Of a stretch of 64,000 nucleotides of DNA, positions 40,348 through 49,326 are shown piece after piece. The DNA comes from Prosthecobacter gellanilyticus (GTDB lineage Bacteria; Verrucomicrobiota; Verrucomicrobiia; Verrucomicrobiales; Verrucomicrobiaceae). The stretch spans positions 62,001 through 126,000 of the forward strand of contig NZ_BKAG01000003.1 of the NCBI RefSeq assembly GCF_007992435.1, in the 5' to 3' direction. Position numbers and translations under genes: made by a program. Under the pieces are notes generated by a model, which saw only the letters and a list, made by a program, of their open reading frames with translations, made no database searches and was not told the DNA's origin. How positions within the stretch are numbered: position 1 is the first letter of the stretch; every line of letters begins with the position of its first letter.

Positions 40348-43191
40348 TCAATCACCTTCGTGGACCGGAATGCCTGACTTTTTCAGGGATTCCCTCAAAG
40401 CCTGCAGATCCCAGCGCGCCACACTGCCCAGGGCCGTGTGCACCAGCAGATGCCTCGCCTCCGCATCAAAGACGAGGTGGCATTCGCCTAACCAACCCAC
40501 ATGCGCAGGCAGTGTCAGACGCAGCACCTCCTTGAACTGCCGGGTCTCCAGCAGCCGCACATCATTGTCACCCAGCGTGGCCAGCCAGCGGCCGTCCGGG
40601 CTGGTCGTCATGCTTTGAAGCCGCAGCTTGGCCGGCAGCGCGCGTTCCTCCGTCCAGCCCTGCGTTCTGAAAAGGCGGTTGCCACCGGAGGTCTTCAGGA
40701 TGATCCGGTCACGCCCCAGCAGCGTGGTCTGCATGACCGTGTCGTTTGCACACAGCGTGTGCATCAGTTTGCCTGCCGGTAGTGACCACACGCGCGCCCC
40801 GGGGGTCTGGTAGCTGCTCGTGATGAGCCAGCCCCCGTCCGTGCTGATGGCGGCCGCCAAAGTGCCGGGATGCTTGATGCGTAGCGTGGTATCTCCGGTG
40901 GTCGCTTTGACGATGAACTGGCCGATGCCGTTGTTGCTCATCATCATCCAGCGGCCATCCGCACTGGCCTCCCGCAGCAGACTTCCCGCGCCTGGCATCA
41001 TCCTCTTTGGCTCGCTGAGGCTGATGTCACCGAAAGCATTTGTTTGCAGCTTCTGCACATGGAGCTCCTTCGCCCAGCCACAGGTCCAGAGCTGCTGGCC
41101 ATCCGCTGAAAAGAGCCCGCTGAGCCACTGCCCGGCCTGCTTGGGCATTCGGTGGATCAAGCGTCCGTTCGTGAAGTCCCACAAACGTGCCGACTCCTCA
41201 TCCATCACCACCGCGAGCCTGCCATCCGGGCTGAAGTCCGCACTGCCGAGATTCTCCGAATGCGGCTCCTCCTGCGGAGGTGCCAGCAGTTGCAGGCATG
41301 GAGAGTCCTCCACGGCAAACACCTCCGTCTCACCTTCCTCCGAAACACCGAAAAGACTCGCGCCATCCTCCGACCACCAGATTGCACGATGCTTCAAATG
41401 CCTTGTCTCACGGCGCACGATCTCCACACCGCGTGCCGCATGCCAGAGCCGCACATGGGCATCCGCAGCCGTGCTGGCGAGCTCCTGGCCGCGAGGTCGG
41501 AAGGCTACCTGGATCATGGGCGACTCATGGCCCGTGAGACGATGCTTCAGCGTCCCCTGGTCATCCCAGATATAGATGAAGCGGTTGTCACAACCGGTGG
41601 CAATCAGATCCCCGCTCCAGTCGAGGCTGTGGAGATGCAAAGGGTGCTCGCACACCGCCAGCACCTGCTGATCGGCGAGGGAGATGAGCTTCAGTGATTT
41701 ACTCTTCGGCTCCGCGATGGCGATGCGCGTGCCGTGGTCGTCTAGCTTCATCAGCGAACCAGACTTTTGGTTCGGCAATCTCACTCTCTCTTTCTCAGAA
41801 GCTGCTTCACGCACCACGATGTCCCCGTTCTCAAACACGGCGATGAAGCGACCGTCCGCGCTTCGGCTGAGGTTCGGCACGGTGACCGTCTCCTGTCGCG
41901 GCATTCTGATCTCTGGCAGAGCCAGGCAGGCGATGGCCTCCGTGCGGATCTCTACCGAGGGCGCGATCTCCCAGGCCTCGCGCAGCTTCTCCAAAGCATC
42001 CGTGCGATTTCCCGCCACGCGTGTTTGGCGCAGTGCGCGAGCTTCAGATAGAAGCGACGAACGATGCTCCAACCTCGCCTGATGCTGCGCGAAGGCCAGT
42101 GAACCGCCAATGATGCTGGCGGTCAGCAGAGCGATAATGGTGAGCATCGCCGCCATGGCTGGATGCCTGCGCATCCAGCGCCAGCCTTTGCCGAGAGGTC
42201 CCAGTGGTCGTGCGAGGATGGGGTTGCCTTCGAGAAAGCGCGAAAGCTCGTCTGCGACGGCTGTTGCGGTGCTGTAGCGCCCTTCGGGCTGCTTGTGCAG
42301 ACACTTCAGGCAGATCGTCTCCAGATCCGCAGGCACGCTCGGGTTCAGCTTTCGGGGTGACAGCGGATCATTCTCACGAAGCTGTACCAGGATGGCGTCC
42401 AGCGTTGGTCCTTGGAAAGGCGGCCTTCCGGTTAACAAATGATACAGCAAAGAACCGAGGCCATAGACATCCGTGCGCACCTCTGCGCTGCCGTTCAGCG
42501 CCTGCTCAGGAGCCGCATAGCCAGGTGATCCCAGGGCCTGCCCGGTGCGTGTCAGCCGCGCGCTCGAGGTGCCACCCGTGGCGATGTGAGCGATGCCGAA
42601 GTCCGTGATGCGCGGCGCCTTCTTCGCATCCAGCAAGATGTTCGAAGGCTTCAGGTCACGATGCAGCACCCCATGCTCGTGAGCATGCTGCAGCGCCTCC
42701 GCCACCTTCTTCACACATCTCGCGGCCTCATGCGCATCCATGGGATGTTCGCGCACGAGCTGCTCCAGGCTCTTGCCTGGAATGTAGTCCATGCTGAACC
42801 AAGGCACACCATCGTCCTCGCCCACATCAAAGATGCCCACGATGCCTGGATGTCGCAGGCGTGCCGCCGCTTGAGCCTCACGTTGAAAGCGCTCTCTCTC
42901 CTCATCTCCGGCAAACTGCGCTCGCAGCAGCACCTTCACCGCCACGATGCGGTCCAGCGCCCTTTGACGAGCGCGATACACCACGCCCATGCCACCACGG
43001 CCGATCTCCTCATACAGCTCGCAGCCGGAAAGCTGGGCCCACGGCATCTCATGATCATCAGACGGCGGTGGCTCATCCTCTGCTCCAAAGGTGGTCTTGA
43101 ACAAGCATCTCGAGCAGTGCCCTCCAGCGAGCTGGGAGCCTGTGAGCGGCTCGCCGCAGGTCTCGCAGAGGTGGGGAGGTGCTGATGTCAT
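40348..43191 (-). CDS. Zn-ribbon Ser/Thr kinase with TM and WD40-like repeats
   Basis: 947 residues. An N-terminal zinc ribbon has Cys9/Cys12 and Cys26/Cys29 (CETC, CSRC). The Hanks-type kinase domain (about 57-330) has glycine loop EIGRGGMGVVYRAR, Lys86 in VAVK, catalytic HRDLKPSN (Asp179), DFG Asp197 and GSPGYAAPEQ. One transmembrane helix lies at about 346-367. The external part has degenerate WD40-like blades, for example HLHSLDWSGDLIATGCDN, IQVAFRPRGQELASTAADAH and GRLAVVMDEESARLWDF. This layout is common in Planctomycetes and Verrucomicrobia, where kinase and WD40 domains are thought to link envelope sensing to phosphorylation. It is divergent from the WYL regulator and has no adjacent sigma factor. 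Confidence 0.93.
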   Translation of the reverse strand: MTSAPPHLCETCGEPLTGSQLAGGHCSRCLFKTTFGAEDEPPPSDDHEMPWAQLSGCELYEEIGRGGMGVVYRARQRALDRIVAVKVLLRAQFAGDEERERFQREAQAAARLRHPGIVGIFDVGEDDGVPWFSMDYIPGKSLEQLVREHPMDAHEAARCVKKVAEALQHAHEHGVLHRDLKPSNILLDAKKAPRITDFGIAHIATGGTSSARLTRTGQALGSPGYAAPEQALNGSAEVRTDVYGLGSLLYHLLTGRPPFQGPTLDAILVQLRENDPLSPRKLNPSVPADLETICLKCLHKQPEGRYSTATAVADELSRFLEGNPILARPLGPLGKGWRWMRRHPAMAAMLTIIALLTASIIGGSLAFAQHQARLEHRSSLLSEARALRQTRVAGNRTDALEKLREAWEIAPSVEIRTEAIACLALPEIRMPRQETVTVPNLSRSADGRFIAVFENGDIVVREAASEKERVRLPNQKSGSLMKLDDHGTRIAIAEPKSKSLKLISLADQQVLAVCEHPLHLHSLDWSGDLIATGCDNRFIYIWDDQGTLKHRLTGHESPMIQVAFRPRGQELASTAADAHVRLWHAARGVEIVRRETRHLKHRAIWWSEDGASLFGVSEEGETEVFAVEDSPCLQLLAPPQEEPHSENLGSADFSPDGRLAVVMDEESARLWDFTNGRLIHRMPKQAGQWLSGLFSADGQQLWTCGWAKELHVQKLQTNAFGDISLSEPKRMMPGAGSLLREASADGRWMMMSNNGIGQFIVKATTGDTTLRIKHPGTLAAAISTDGGWLITSSYQTPGARVWSLPAGKLMHTLCANDTVMQTTLLGRDRIILKTSGGNRLFRTQGWTEERALPAKLRLQSMTTSPDGRWLATLGDNDVRLLETRQFKEVLRLTLPAHVGWLGECHLVFDAEARHLLVHTALGSVARWDLQALRESLKKSGIPVHEGD

Positions 43192-43328
43192 CGTGGGCTT
43201 ACTCCCAATTGAGGCGCAGATGTTACGCCGACTACTGCATTTTCATGAAATGAGTGTTCAGAGCGGGGCAGAAAGGGAAATGGCTCGCGGGCTCCAGAGA
43301 TCGCATCAAGATGCGCTTTCCCCTCCCC

Positions 43329-44279
43329 ATGAACCGCACTGACCGTCTTGTTGCCCTTGTCATGCTGCTGCAGTCGCGGCGCGTGATCACGGCGGCGGAG
43401 ATGGCGGAGCATTTTGAGATCACCGAGCGCACGGTGTATCGTGATCTCGCGGCACTCGGCGAAGGTGGTGTGCCCATTGTCGGTGAACCCGGTGTCGGTT
43501 ACAGCTTGATGCGCGGGTATCAGCTTCCGCCGGTCATGTTTTCCACCCAGGAAGCCTTCGCGCTGGTCACGGGCGGCATGCTCGCAGAACGCATGACAGA
43601 TGCCTCCGTGCGCGAGCCGATCCGCACGGCGCTGGGAAAACTCGCCGCGGTGCTGCCAGCGGATCTTCAAGCTCGTGTGCATCATCTGCGGGATGCCATG
43701 CAGGTGCATGGGCGCACCGTCAGCGGCCCCGTGCCCCTCAGCCGCGTGCAGATGGCCATGGCCGAGCGCCGCGTCATGCAGCTCCGCTACACCGAGGCCG
43801 CGCGTGGTGAGACATCACGGCGTGAGGTGGAGCCGCTGGGTCTCGTTTACTACCTGGATCACTGGCATCTCATCGCCTGGTGCCGTCTGCGGGATGATGT
43901 GCGCGACTTCCGGGTTGATCGCATCGCCGAATGTGAGCTGCTCGCAGAGCCCACGCCACCGCGAGCAGATTTTGATCTTGCCGCTTATCTGGCGAAGTGT
44001 CACCACCCTGCGGATGCCATTACGGCGGAGCTGGTGTTTCATCCACGCCTCATGGAAACGGTGCGGCGAAATTGGGGACCTGCTTTGAGAGAAGAAAGCC
44101 ATGAGGCGGGAGGCGTGCGGGTGCGCCTGAGTTGCAGTGAGGTGACCTATCTCGCACGCTGGTTGCTAGGCCTGGGAGACAAAGTTCGCGTGATCGCACC
44201 CGAGTCGCTGAGGCAGAGTGTGGTCCAGGCTGCGTGGGCCGCCATCGCGCATCACGCGGAGAAAAAAGCAGCCTGCTGA
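43329..44279 (+). CDS. HTH-WYL transcriptional regulator, YafY-like
   Basis: 316 residues from ATG 43329 (MNRTDRLVALVMLLQSRRVI); an in-frame ATG at 43311 gives six more residues. A DeoR-like winged helix (AAEMAEHFEITERTVYRDLA) is followed by a linker and a WYL domain with EPLGLVYYLDHWHLIAWCRL and DFRVDRIAECELL, then a C-terminal WCX-like extension. WYL domains bind nucleic acids or small ligands, and YafY-type members often control nearby genes. A VOC protein gene lies 83 bp downstream on the same strand, as is common for this family, so it is the likely target or partner. Confidence 0.92.
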   Translation: MNRTDRLVALVMLLQSRRVITAAEMAEHFEITERTVYRDLAALGEGGVPIVGEPGVGYSLMRGYQLPPVMFSTQEAFALVTGGMLAERMTDASVREPIRTALGKLAAVLPADLQARVHHLRDAMQVHGRTVSGPVPLSRVQMAMAERRVMQLRYTEAARGETSRREVEPLGLVYYLDHWHLIAWCRLRDDVRDFRVDRIAECELLAEPTPPRADFDLAAYLAKCHHPADAITAELVFHPRLMETVRRNWGPALREESHEAGGVRVRLSCSEVTYLARWLLGLGDKVRVIAPESLRQSVVQAAWAAIAHHAEKKAAC

Positions 44280-44362
44280 AACACCCCTGACATAGGGTTG
44301 TCAGTAGCCGGTGCCAGGATGGGTGCGTATCCCCGAAGATACTCAACCTACCCCATCCCATC

Positions 44363-44734
44363 ATGAACTTCACCGAAGTCTCCTTCACCTGCTATCCCGC
44401 CACTGATCTCGCCGCCTCACGTGCCTTTTATGAGGGCATCCTGGGCCTCACACCGACCATGAACCATCCCACGGAGGACGGCGGCTGGATCGAGTATGAG
44501 CTCGGGCCTCATGCCTTCAGTATCGGCAAGATGGAAGGCTTCCTCCCCAGCGCGAACGGCCCCTCAGCAGCGCTGGAAGCCGTGGATTTCGATGCCATGA
44601 TCGACACGCTGAAGAAGGCCGAGGTGAAGTTCCAGATGGAGCCTTTTGACACCCCCGTGTGCCGCATGGCCATGGTCTATGATCCTGCCGGGAACATCCT
44701 GATCATCCACAAGCGCAAGCCGGGGCATCATTGA
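44363..44734 (+). CDS. VOC family protein
   Basis: 123 residues, two VOC modules: FTEVSFTCYPATDLAASRAF, YEGILGLTPTM, WIEYELGPHAFSIGKM, then FDAMIDTLKKAEVKFQMEP and MVYDPAGNILIIHKR. The likely metal ligands are only partly present (Glu in IEYEL, His in LIIHKR; the N-terminal position carries Tyr), so it may be a binding protein or a dioxygenase-like enzyme with altered chemistry. It directly follows the WYL regulator, suggesting a two-gene unit. Confidence 0.8.
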   Translation: MNFTEVSFTCYPATDLAASRAFYEGILGLTPTMNHPTEDGGWIEYELGPHAFSIGKMEGFLPSANGPSAALEAVDFDAMIDTLKKAEVKFQMEPFDTPVCRMAMVYDPAGNILIIHKRKPGHH

Positions 44735-44801
44735 TCCTGCGCAAAGATTTTTGGTAATCAGCGGCGGCGGATGGGGTGGAAGCAGGAAAACCCCTGCTGC
44801 C

Positions 44802-47800
44802 ATGTCCCCCCGCCGCTTTTCTTTTTGGGCCATCGCCCTGTCACTGTTCGTCCTCCCTGTGCTCGCACAGGCGCAAACCCATCTCTCCTGGCTGCAACGC
44901 TCCGGCGTGGGCAGCCCAGGCCCGCGCTATGCCAGCGCCATGGCCTATGATGAGATTCGCGAGGTCACGCTGCTCTATGGCGGAGATCTGAACACTGGCA
45001 CCACACCGGGCAGCTATGTTCCCCCGCAGGATCCGTTGATGTACAACCAGCACGACCTCTGGAAGTATGACGGCGTGCAGTGGGCGCAGATGACGGTCAC
45101 CGGCACGCTGCCGCTCACCAGCGTGGGTGCCACCATGGTGTTTCATCCAGGTCTCCAGCGAGTCATCCTGCTCGGTGGGAACAGCCTTGAGTCGGATCGG
45201 CATATCATGTGGTCCTTCATCTTTGACACGCCCAGCTCCGGACACTGGATCATCGAGGACACGAATGTGCCCATGAACTACGGAGCGATCGGCCTGGCCT
45301 ATGATTACAGCCGGCAAGTCCTGGTGCTCGTGGGGGCTGGCGGATTTCGCAATGTTCAGGGCCGGGAGACCTGGGAATGGGACACGGCGGTGTGGACGCA
45401 GAAGGCGCTGATGCCGCCCGTGCAGTCTCCTTATTCCATCCACCAATGGCGGCCTTGTTTCGCGTATCATGCGGCTTCGGGAAAGCTGGTGCTCGCGCAT
45501 GATCAGGCGGTGAACGGCAGCCCGGCGGGAGCAGTGACCACCACGCATACCTTCGATGGAACAACATGGACGCAGATGCCCACCGGCAGTCTCGCACCAC
45601 CGCTGGGCACCATCTATTTCAATGCGAACCGCGAGATGGTCTACGACTCGCACCGCCGACGACTGGTGGCCGTGGACAGCACCTCCTCCTATGACTTTGA
45701 TGGCGTGAACTGGCGCGTGGCAGGACCTAGCTTCAATTTCCCCAACGGCCCCGGCACGGCGAGCGGTCTGAGCGGGCGTCAGGGCACCTGTGTCGCCTTT
45801 GACAAAAAGCGCGGCGTGCTGGTGCGCTATGGCGGTGGCAATCAGACCACCCCCGGGCAGAACTACAACACCTTTGCCGAGACCTGGGAGCTGCAGCGCA
45901 CCAACACTGCCATCCAGCTCATCAATCCAAACATCCACATCACCAATCCGCTGGTGCTCTGCACCGGCGAGAACTTGACCCTGCATCTGCTGGTCACCAT
46001 CGGTAATGGGCCCAACAGCAGTGCGGGCATCGCCTATGAGTGGTTCAAGGATGGCGCTCCTGTCTCCGGTGCGCCTGGGCAGCCATGGCTGTATCTGAAG
46101 AATAATGTCACTCCTGCTGACACCGGAGTATATCAGGCGAGAGCCACGGACACCTGGGGAAATCGTGTGGAGTCAAATCCAGTGAATGTGTTCGTGCACA
46201 ACATCCCCAGCATCACCCAGCATCCGCAAGATCGCCGGCTCATCCCTGGCGAATCCTTCGCGCTGCAAGGCGCCTACAACTCCACCCTGCCTGCAAACAT
46301 CTTCTGGTCGAAGGATGGTGTGATCATCCCGGGAGCGAACAGCCTGACCTACTCAAAGTCCAACGTCACGCTCGCAGATGCGGGTGAGTACCGGCTCAAT
46401 GTGCTGGTTTCCTGTGTGAATGTCATGAGCCATGCGGCCATCGTGAGTGTGGGACCGCGCATCGTCAGCCAGCCGACGTTTCCGGTAAACCCGAATGCAG
46501 GAACCACACCTGTCACGATGGTGGTCACAGGCGACGGGGCGGGAGCTGTGGCAGGCACCTACACAGCAGGGGCGGATCCCACGCTGCATCCAGACCGGCG
46601 TGCACCAGATGATGCCACCACACCTCTGCCCATGAGCTTCACCTGGCGCCATGAAGGTGTGCCGATCAGCAATGGCGCGAAGTACACGATCACCAACACT
46701 GCCCTCACGAGTTCATTGCAGATCAACCTGCCCGACTATGAGGATGAAGGTTACTACGACTGCGTGGTCACAGATGCCAGCGGCCCCGCTTATGCGAAGA
46801 TCACGAACCGCCAGGAGCTGCTGCTGCATCCGCTGGCACCACCCTACCTAACTTTGCTTCAAAGTCGTGGGCCTGAGCCGCGCACGCGGTCTGGCATGGT
46901 CTACGACAGCCTCCGCAGGCGCACCGTGCTCTTTGGAGGTGAGGCTTTCGGGGTGAGCCCGCGCTCCACCTTCACCACGCCCATGCATTTTACCTCCAAT
47001 GACACCTGGGAGTGGGACGGGCAGGTCTGGGTGAAGCGGAATCCGGTGAACCGTCCGCCGCCCATGTCACAGTTCGGCATTACCTATGACAGTGCGCGCG
47101 GGCGCACGATCATCTTCGGCGGTTACAAGGACACGCCGCCGAACTACCAGAATGGCTTTGAAGTCATCAACAATGACATTTGGGAGTGGGACGGCGCGAA
47201 CTGGACGCAGATCATCCCACCGTCCTCACCGCCTGCGCGTCTGTCGCCTGTCATGTGCTATGACAGCATCCGAGGCGAGACCTTGATGATCGGTGGTTCC
47301 AACTTCAATCCCGAGCCTGCGGACTACTATGGCTCACGCAAGATGCTCTGGGCCTGGAATGGCGTGCAGTGGACGCAGCGCGGTCTTGCGCCGGGGGGAA
47401 GCAATGAACCCTACATCGGCGGTGATCACGCCATGGCCTTTGATCCTGGGCGCGGTGTGGCCGTGCTTTTCGGCCACTTCGGCACCAACAGTTATCCCGT
47501 GTGGGAGTGGAATGGCACGACCTGGGCCGGCGTGTTTCCACCGGTGGATCTCCGTGTGATGGACTCGCGTGTCTCCCGAAGCGCTTTCTATGATCCGGTC
47601 CGCCGCCGCATCGGCCTGCCCATTTTAAGCAACAACCTCTTCCCGGGGTACAACGGTGTCTGCACCGTGGTCTGGTGGGACGGCGTGCGGCTCATCAAGG
47701 GTGAGAATACCACCATCGATAGCATCAACAACACCACACCGGGCTACTCGGATGCCATGCCTTTTGGTCAGGACAAAGATCTCGGTGTCTTCGACTTTCA

Positions 47801-48335
47801 TCGTCGCTGCTTTGTCTGGCATGACACGCCTGGGTTTGTGAACACCGGCCCCTCTTACACCCATGAGCTGCACTTTAGCGCCAAGGTGAAGCCCGTGCAT
47901 CAGCCCGTGGAGGTTTTCTTTGCCAGCAGTGAAAACATCCAGATCCGCTCCATCCATGCCGGTCAGCGACCGCTGATACATCAATGGCATAAGGATGGTG
48001 TGTCCCTGCCGGAGAATGCGCACACCATGGGTGCGGCGACACCCACACTGACCATCAACTCGGCCACGGCTGCCGACTCAGGGAATTACCATGTGCGCGT
48101 GAGCAATGCCATGAACCAGGTGATCGGTCAAAACATCCGCCTCACCTTGATGAACAGCGGCGTGGGCACCGTCGTGCAGGGCGTGGGCTTGGTGCTCTCC
48201 TGGCCCGGCGCCACCGGCATCCTCGAAACAGCTCCCGCTCCAAATGGTCCCTGGACCGCCGTCCACGGCGCCACACCGCCGTATAGCGTGGCGATGGATG
48301 AAGCCTCACGCTTCTATCGGGTGCGGTATCCGTGA
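44802..48335 (+). CDS. Secreted kelch / Ig-like repeat protein
   Basis: 1177 residues from ATG 44802, which starts a signal peptide (MSPRRFSFWAIALSLFVLPV). Layout: kelch-like beta-propeller blades (about 25-360; GG motifs such as EVTLLYGGDL, RVILLGGNSL, VLVRYGGGNQ with W-x-W edges), three Ig-like domains (about 380-690; AYEWFKDGAPV, IFWSKDGVIIPG with DAGEYRLNV, FTWRHEGVPI with DEGYYDCVV), a second kelch segment (about 700-1030; TVLFGGEAF, IIFGGYKD, LMIGGSN) and a last Ig domain (HQWHKDGVSLPE, DSGNYHVRV). A surface or extracellular binding role is inferred; such proteins are abundant in Verrucomicrobia. It converges on the sigma-factor gene across an inverted-repeat element. Confidence 0.88.
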   Translation: MSPRRFSFWAIALSLFVLPVLAQAQTHLSWLQRSGVGSPGPRYASAMAYDEIREVTLLYGGDLNTGTTPGSYVPPQDPLMYNQHDLWKYDGVQWAQMTVTGTLPLTSVGATMVFHPGLQRVILLGGNSLESDRHIMWSFIFDTPSSGHWIIEDTNVPMNYGAIGLAYDYSRQVLVLVGAGGFRNVQGRETWEWDTAVWTQKALMPPVQSPYSIHQWRPCFAYHAASGKLVLAHDQAVNGSPAGAVTTTHTFDGTTWTQMPTGSLAPPLGTIYFNANREMVYDSHRRRLVAVDSTSSYDFDGVNWRVAGPSFNFPNGPGTASGLSGRQGTCVAFDKKRGVLVRYGGGNQTTPGQNYNTFAETWELQRTNTAIQLINPNIHITNPLVLCTGENLTLHLLVTIGNGPNSSAGIAYEWFKDGAPVSGAPGQPWLYLKNNVTPADTGVYQARATDTWGNRVESNPVNVFVHNIPSITQHPQDRRLIPGESFALQGAYNSTLPANIFWSKDGVIIPGANSLTYSKSNVTLADAGEYRLNVLVSCVNVMSHAAIVSVGPRIVSQPTFPVNPNAGTTPVTMVVTGDGAGAVAGTYTAGADPTLHPDRRAPDDATTPLPMSFTWRHEGVPISNGAKYTITNTALTSSLQINLPDYEDEGYYDCVVTDASGPAYAKITNRQELLLHPLAPPYLTLLQSRGPEPRTRSGMVYDSLRRRTVLFGGEAFGVSPRSTFTTPMHFTSNDTWEWDGQVWVKRNPVNRPPPMSQFGITYDSARGRTIIFGGYKDTPPNYQNGFEVINNDIWEWDGANWTQIIPPSSPPARLSPVMCYDSIRGETLMIGGSNFNPEPADYYGSRKMLWAWNGVQWTQRGLAPGGSNEPYIGGDHAMAFDPGRGVAVLFGHFGTNSYPVWEWNGTTWAGVFPPVDLRVMDSRVSRSAFYDPVRRRIGLPILSNNLFPGYNGVCTVVWWDGVRLIKGENTTIDSINNTTPGYSDAMPFGQDKDLGVFDFHRRCFVWHDTPGFVNTGPSYTHELHFSAKVKPVHQPVEVFFASSENIQIRSIHAGQRPLIHQWHKDGVSLPENAHTMGAATPTLTINSATAADSGNYHVRVSNAMNQVIGQNIRLTLMNSGVGTVVQGVGLVLSWPGATGILETAPAPNGPWTAVHGATPPYSVAMDEASRFYRVRYP

Positions 48336-48341
48336 GGTGCC

Positions 48342-48514
48342 GAAGTCGCGAAGCGTCCCGGAGTGCGGTGGCAAGCGCTCAAGCGCGACACCGCTCTGAG
48401 CGCAGAGAACGGTTTCGTTGTTAGGTGGCGTGGGGTGCGCACGAGAGCGGTGTCGACGATGCAAGGGTGCCCTTGCATCTCTGCCACCGCACTCCAGGAC
48501 GCTATCGCGACTTC
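48342..48514. repeat. Long terminal-inverted-repeat element, copy B
   Basis: Its arms GAAGTCGCG (48342-48350) and CGCGACTTC (48506-48514) are identical to those of copy A. The pairing runs on through AGCGTCCCGGAGTGCGGTGG on the left and the matching strand on the right, about 32 bp with one mismatch and one bulge. Inside lie a second nested pair (CGACACCGCTCT 48386-48397 with AGAGCGGTGTCG 48444-48455) and a perfect hairpin GATGCAAGG/CCTTGCATC (48458-48479), predicting a branched structure. It sits between a convergent kelch/Ig gene and ECF sigma gene. Confidence 0.82.
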
Positions 48515-48528
48515 ATCATCTCTGCTCC

Positions 48529-49272
48529 TTACCCCATCATCACCTCAGCGAGAGCCTGCATCTCCTGATCCACCAGCTTGCTGTCACGCAGGCCCGCCGC
48601 CACTTCCTCACGCACCATGGCGCGGTAGTCGGCGCGGAGGCGATGCACGGCTACGGCGATGCTGCGGGCGTTGATACCGAGCGCGATGCCGGCGGTTTCG
48701 TAGTCGCCGGGCACAGGTTCACGTGAAAGAAAGGGACTGAGCTCGGCAAAGACCTTGGCCTTGCCGGTCAACTCGCATTCCTGGCGCAGGCGATGCAGCG
48801 CAGCATCCATCACTGCGAGCGCCCAGCGCTTTTCGAAATGCGTCTCGGGGGTGTCCTGAGTCGCGGGTTCCTGGCCGAACCAACTTTCTGCTTTCGCCAG
48901 GTCAAAGGGCACGGGCATGTCACCACCGCCGCGCTTCTGCGCGACCTCATGGCGATGCTGCTTGATGAGGAAGTTCTTCAGGATGGTGATGAGCAGGGTG
49001 CTGAAGCGCGCGTCACGCCGCTCCACCTGCGCCAGCCAGTCCTGCTCGATGAGCTTGGCAAAGAAGCCTTGGGTGAGATCGCTCGCATCTTCTGCGGTTT
49101 CGCCACGGCGACGGATGAAGGCGTACACCGGATACCAATACGAACGGCATAGATGTTCCCAGGCTGCATCACGCTTCGTCACATCGCCTCCACCACCCAC
49201 CAGCGTCCAGCGCGTCGTTTGGAAACGCGCGGAAGGTGTGTCGTTCAGATGAGAGGACGTGGGCGGAGGCAT
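48529..49272 (-). CDS. ECF sigma factor, orphan
   Basis: 247 residues from ATG 49272 (MPPPTSSHLNDTPSARFQTT). Region 2 is seen as WEHLCRSYWYPVYAFIRRRG with DLTQGFFAKLIEQ, and region 4 as a C-terminal helix-turn-helix in NARSIAVAVHRLRADYRAMV. The N-terminus and the FQTTRWTLV opening match the ECF factor at 61259-61975 (MPPPTSAAF, HTTRWSRVV), so both belong to the planctomycete/verrucomicrobial ECF subgroup usually paired with membrane Ser/Thr kinases. Here no kinase follows; upstream on the same strand is metG (54 bp), downstream is a convergent surface protein. It may be regulated by an unlinked kinase. Confidence 0.87.
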   Translation of the reverse strand: MPPPTSSHLNDTPSARFQTTRWTLVGGGGDVTKRDAAWEHLCRSYWYPVYAFIRRRGETAEDASDLTQGFFAKLIEQDWLAQVERRDARFSTLLITILKNFLIKQHRHEVAQKRGGGDMPVPFDLAKAESWFGQEPATQDTPETHFEKRWALAVMDAALHRLRQECELTGKAKVFAELSPFLSREPVPGDYETAGIALGINARSIAVAVHRLRADYRAMVREEVAAGLRDSKLVDQEMQALAEVMMG

Positions 49273-49326
49273 GCGGACGCGACGGATGCATAGCACTCGT
49301 CACGCCGCACGTCATGGTGATTCGCC

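Noticed and set aside
44281-44362. Regulatory element between WYL regulator and VOC genes
   Set aside because: No clear palindrome or terminator was seen, only ordinary sequence.
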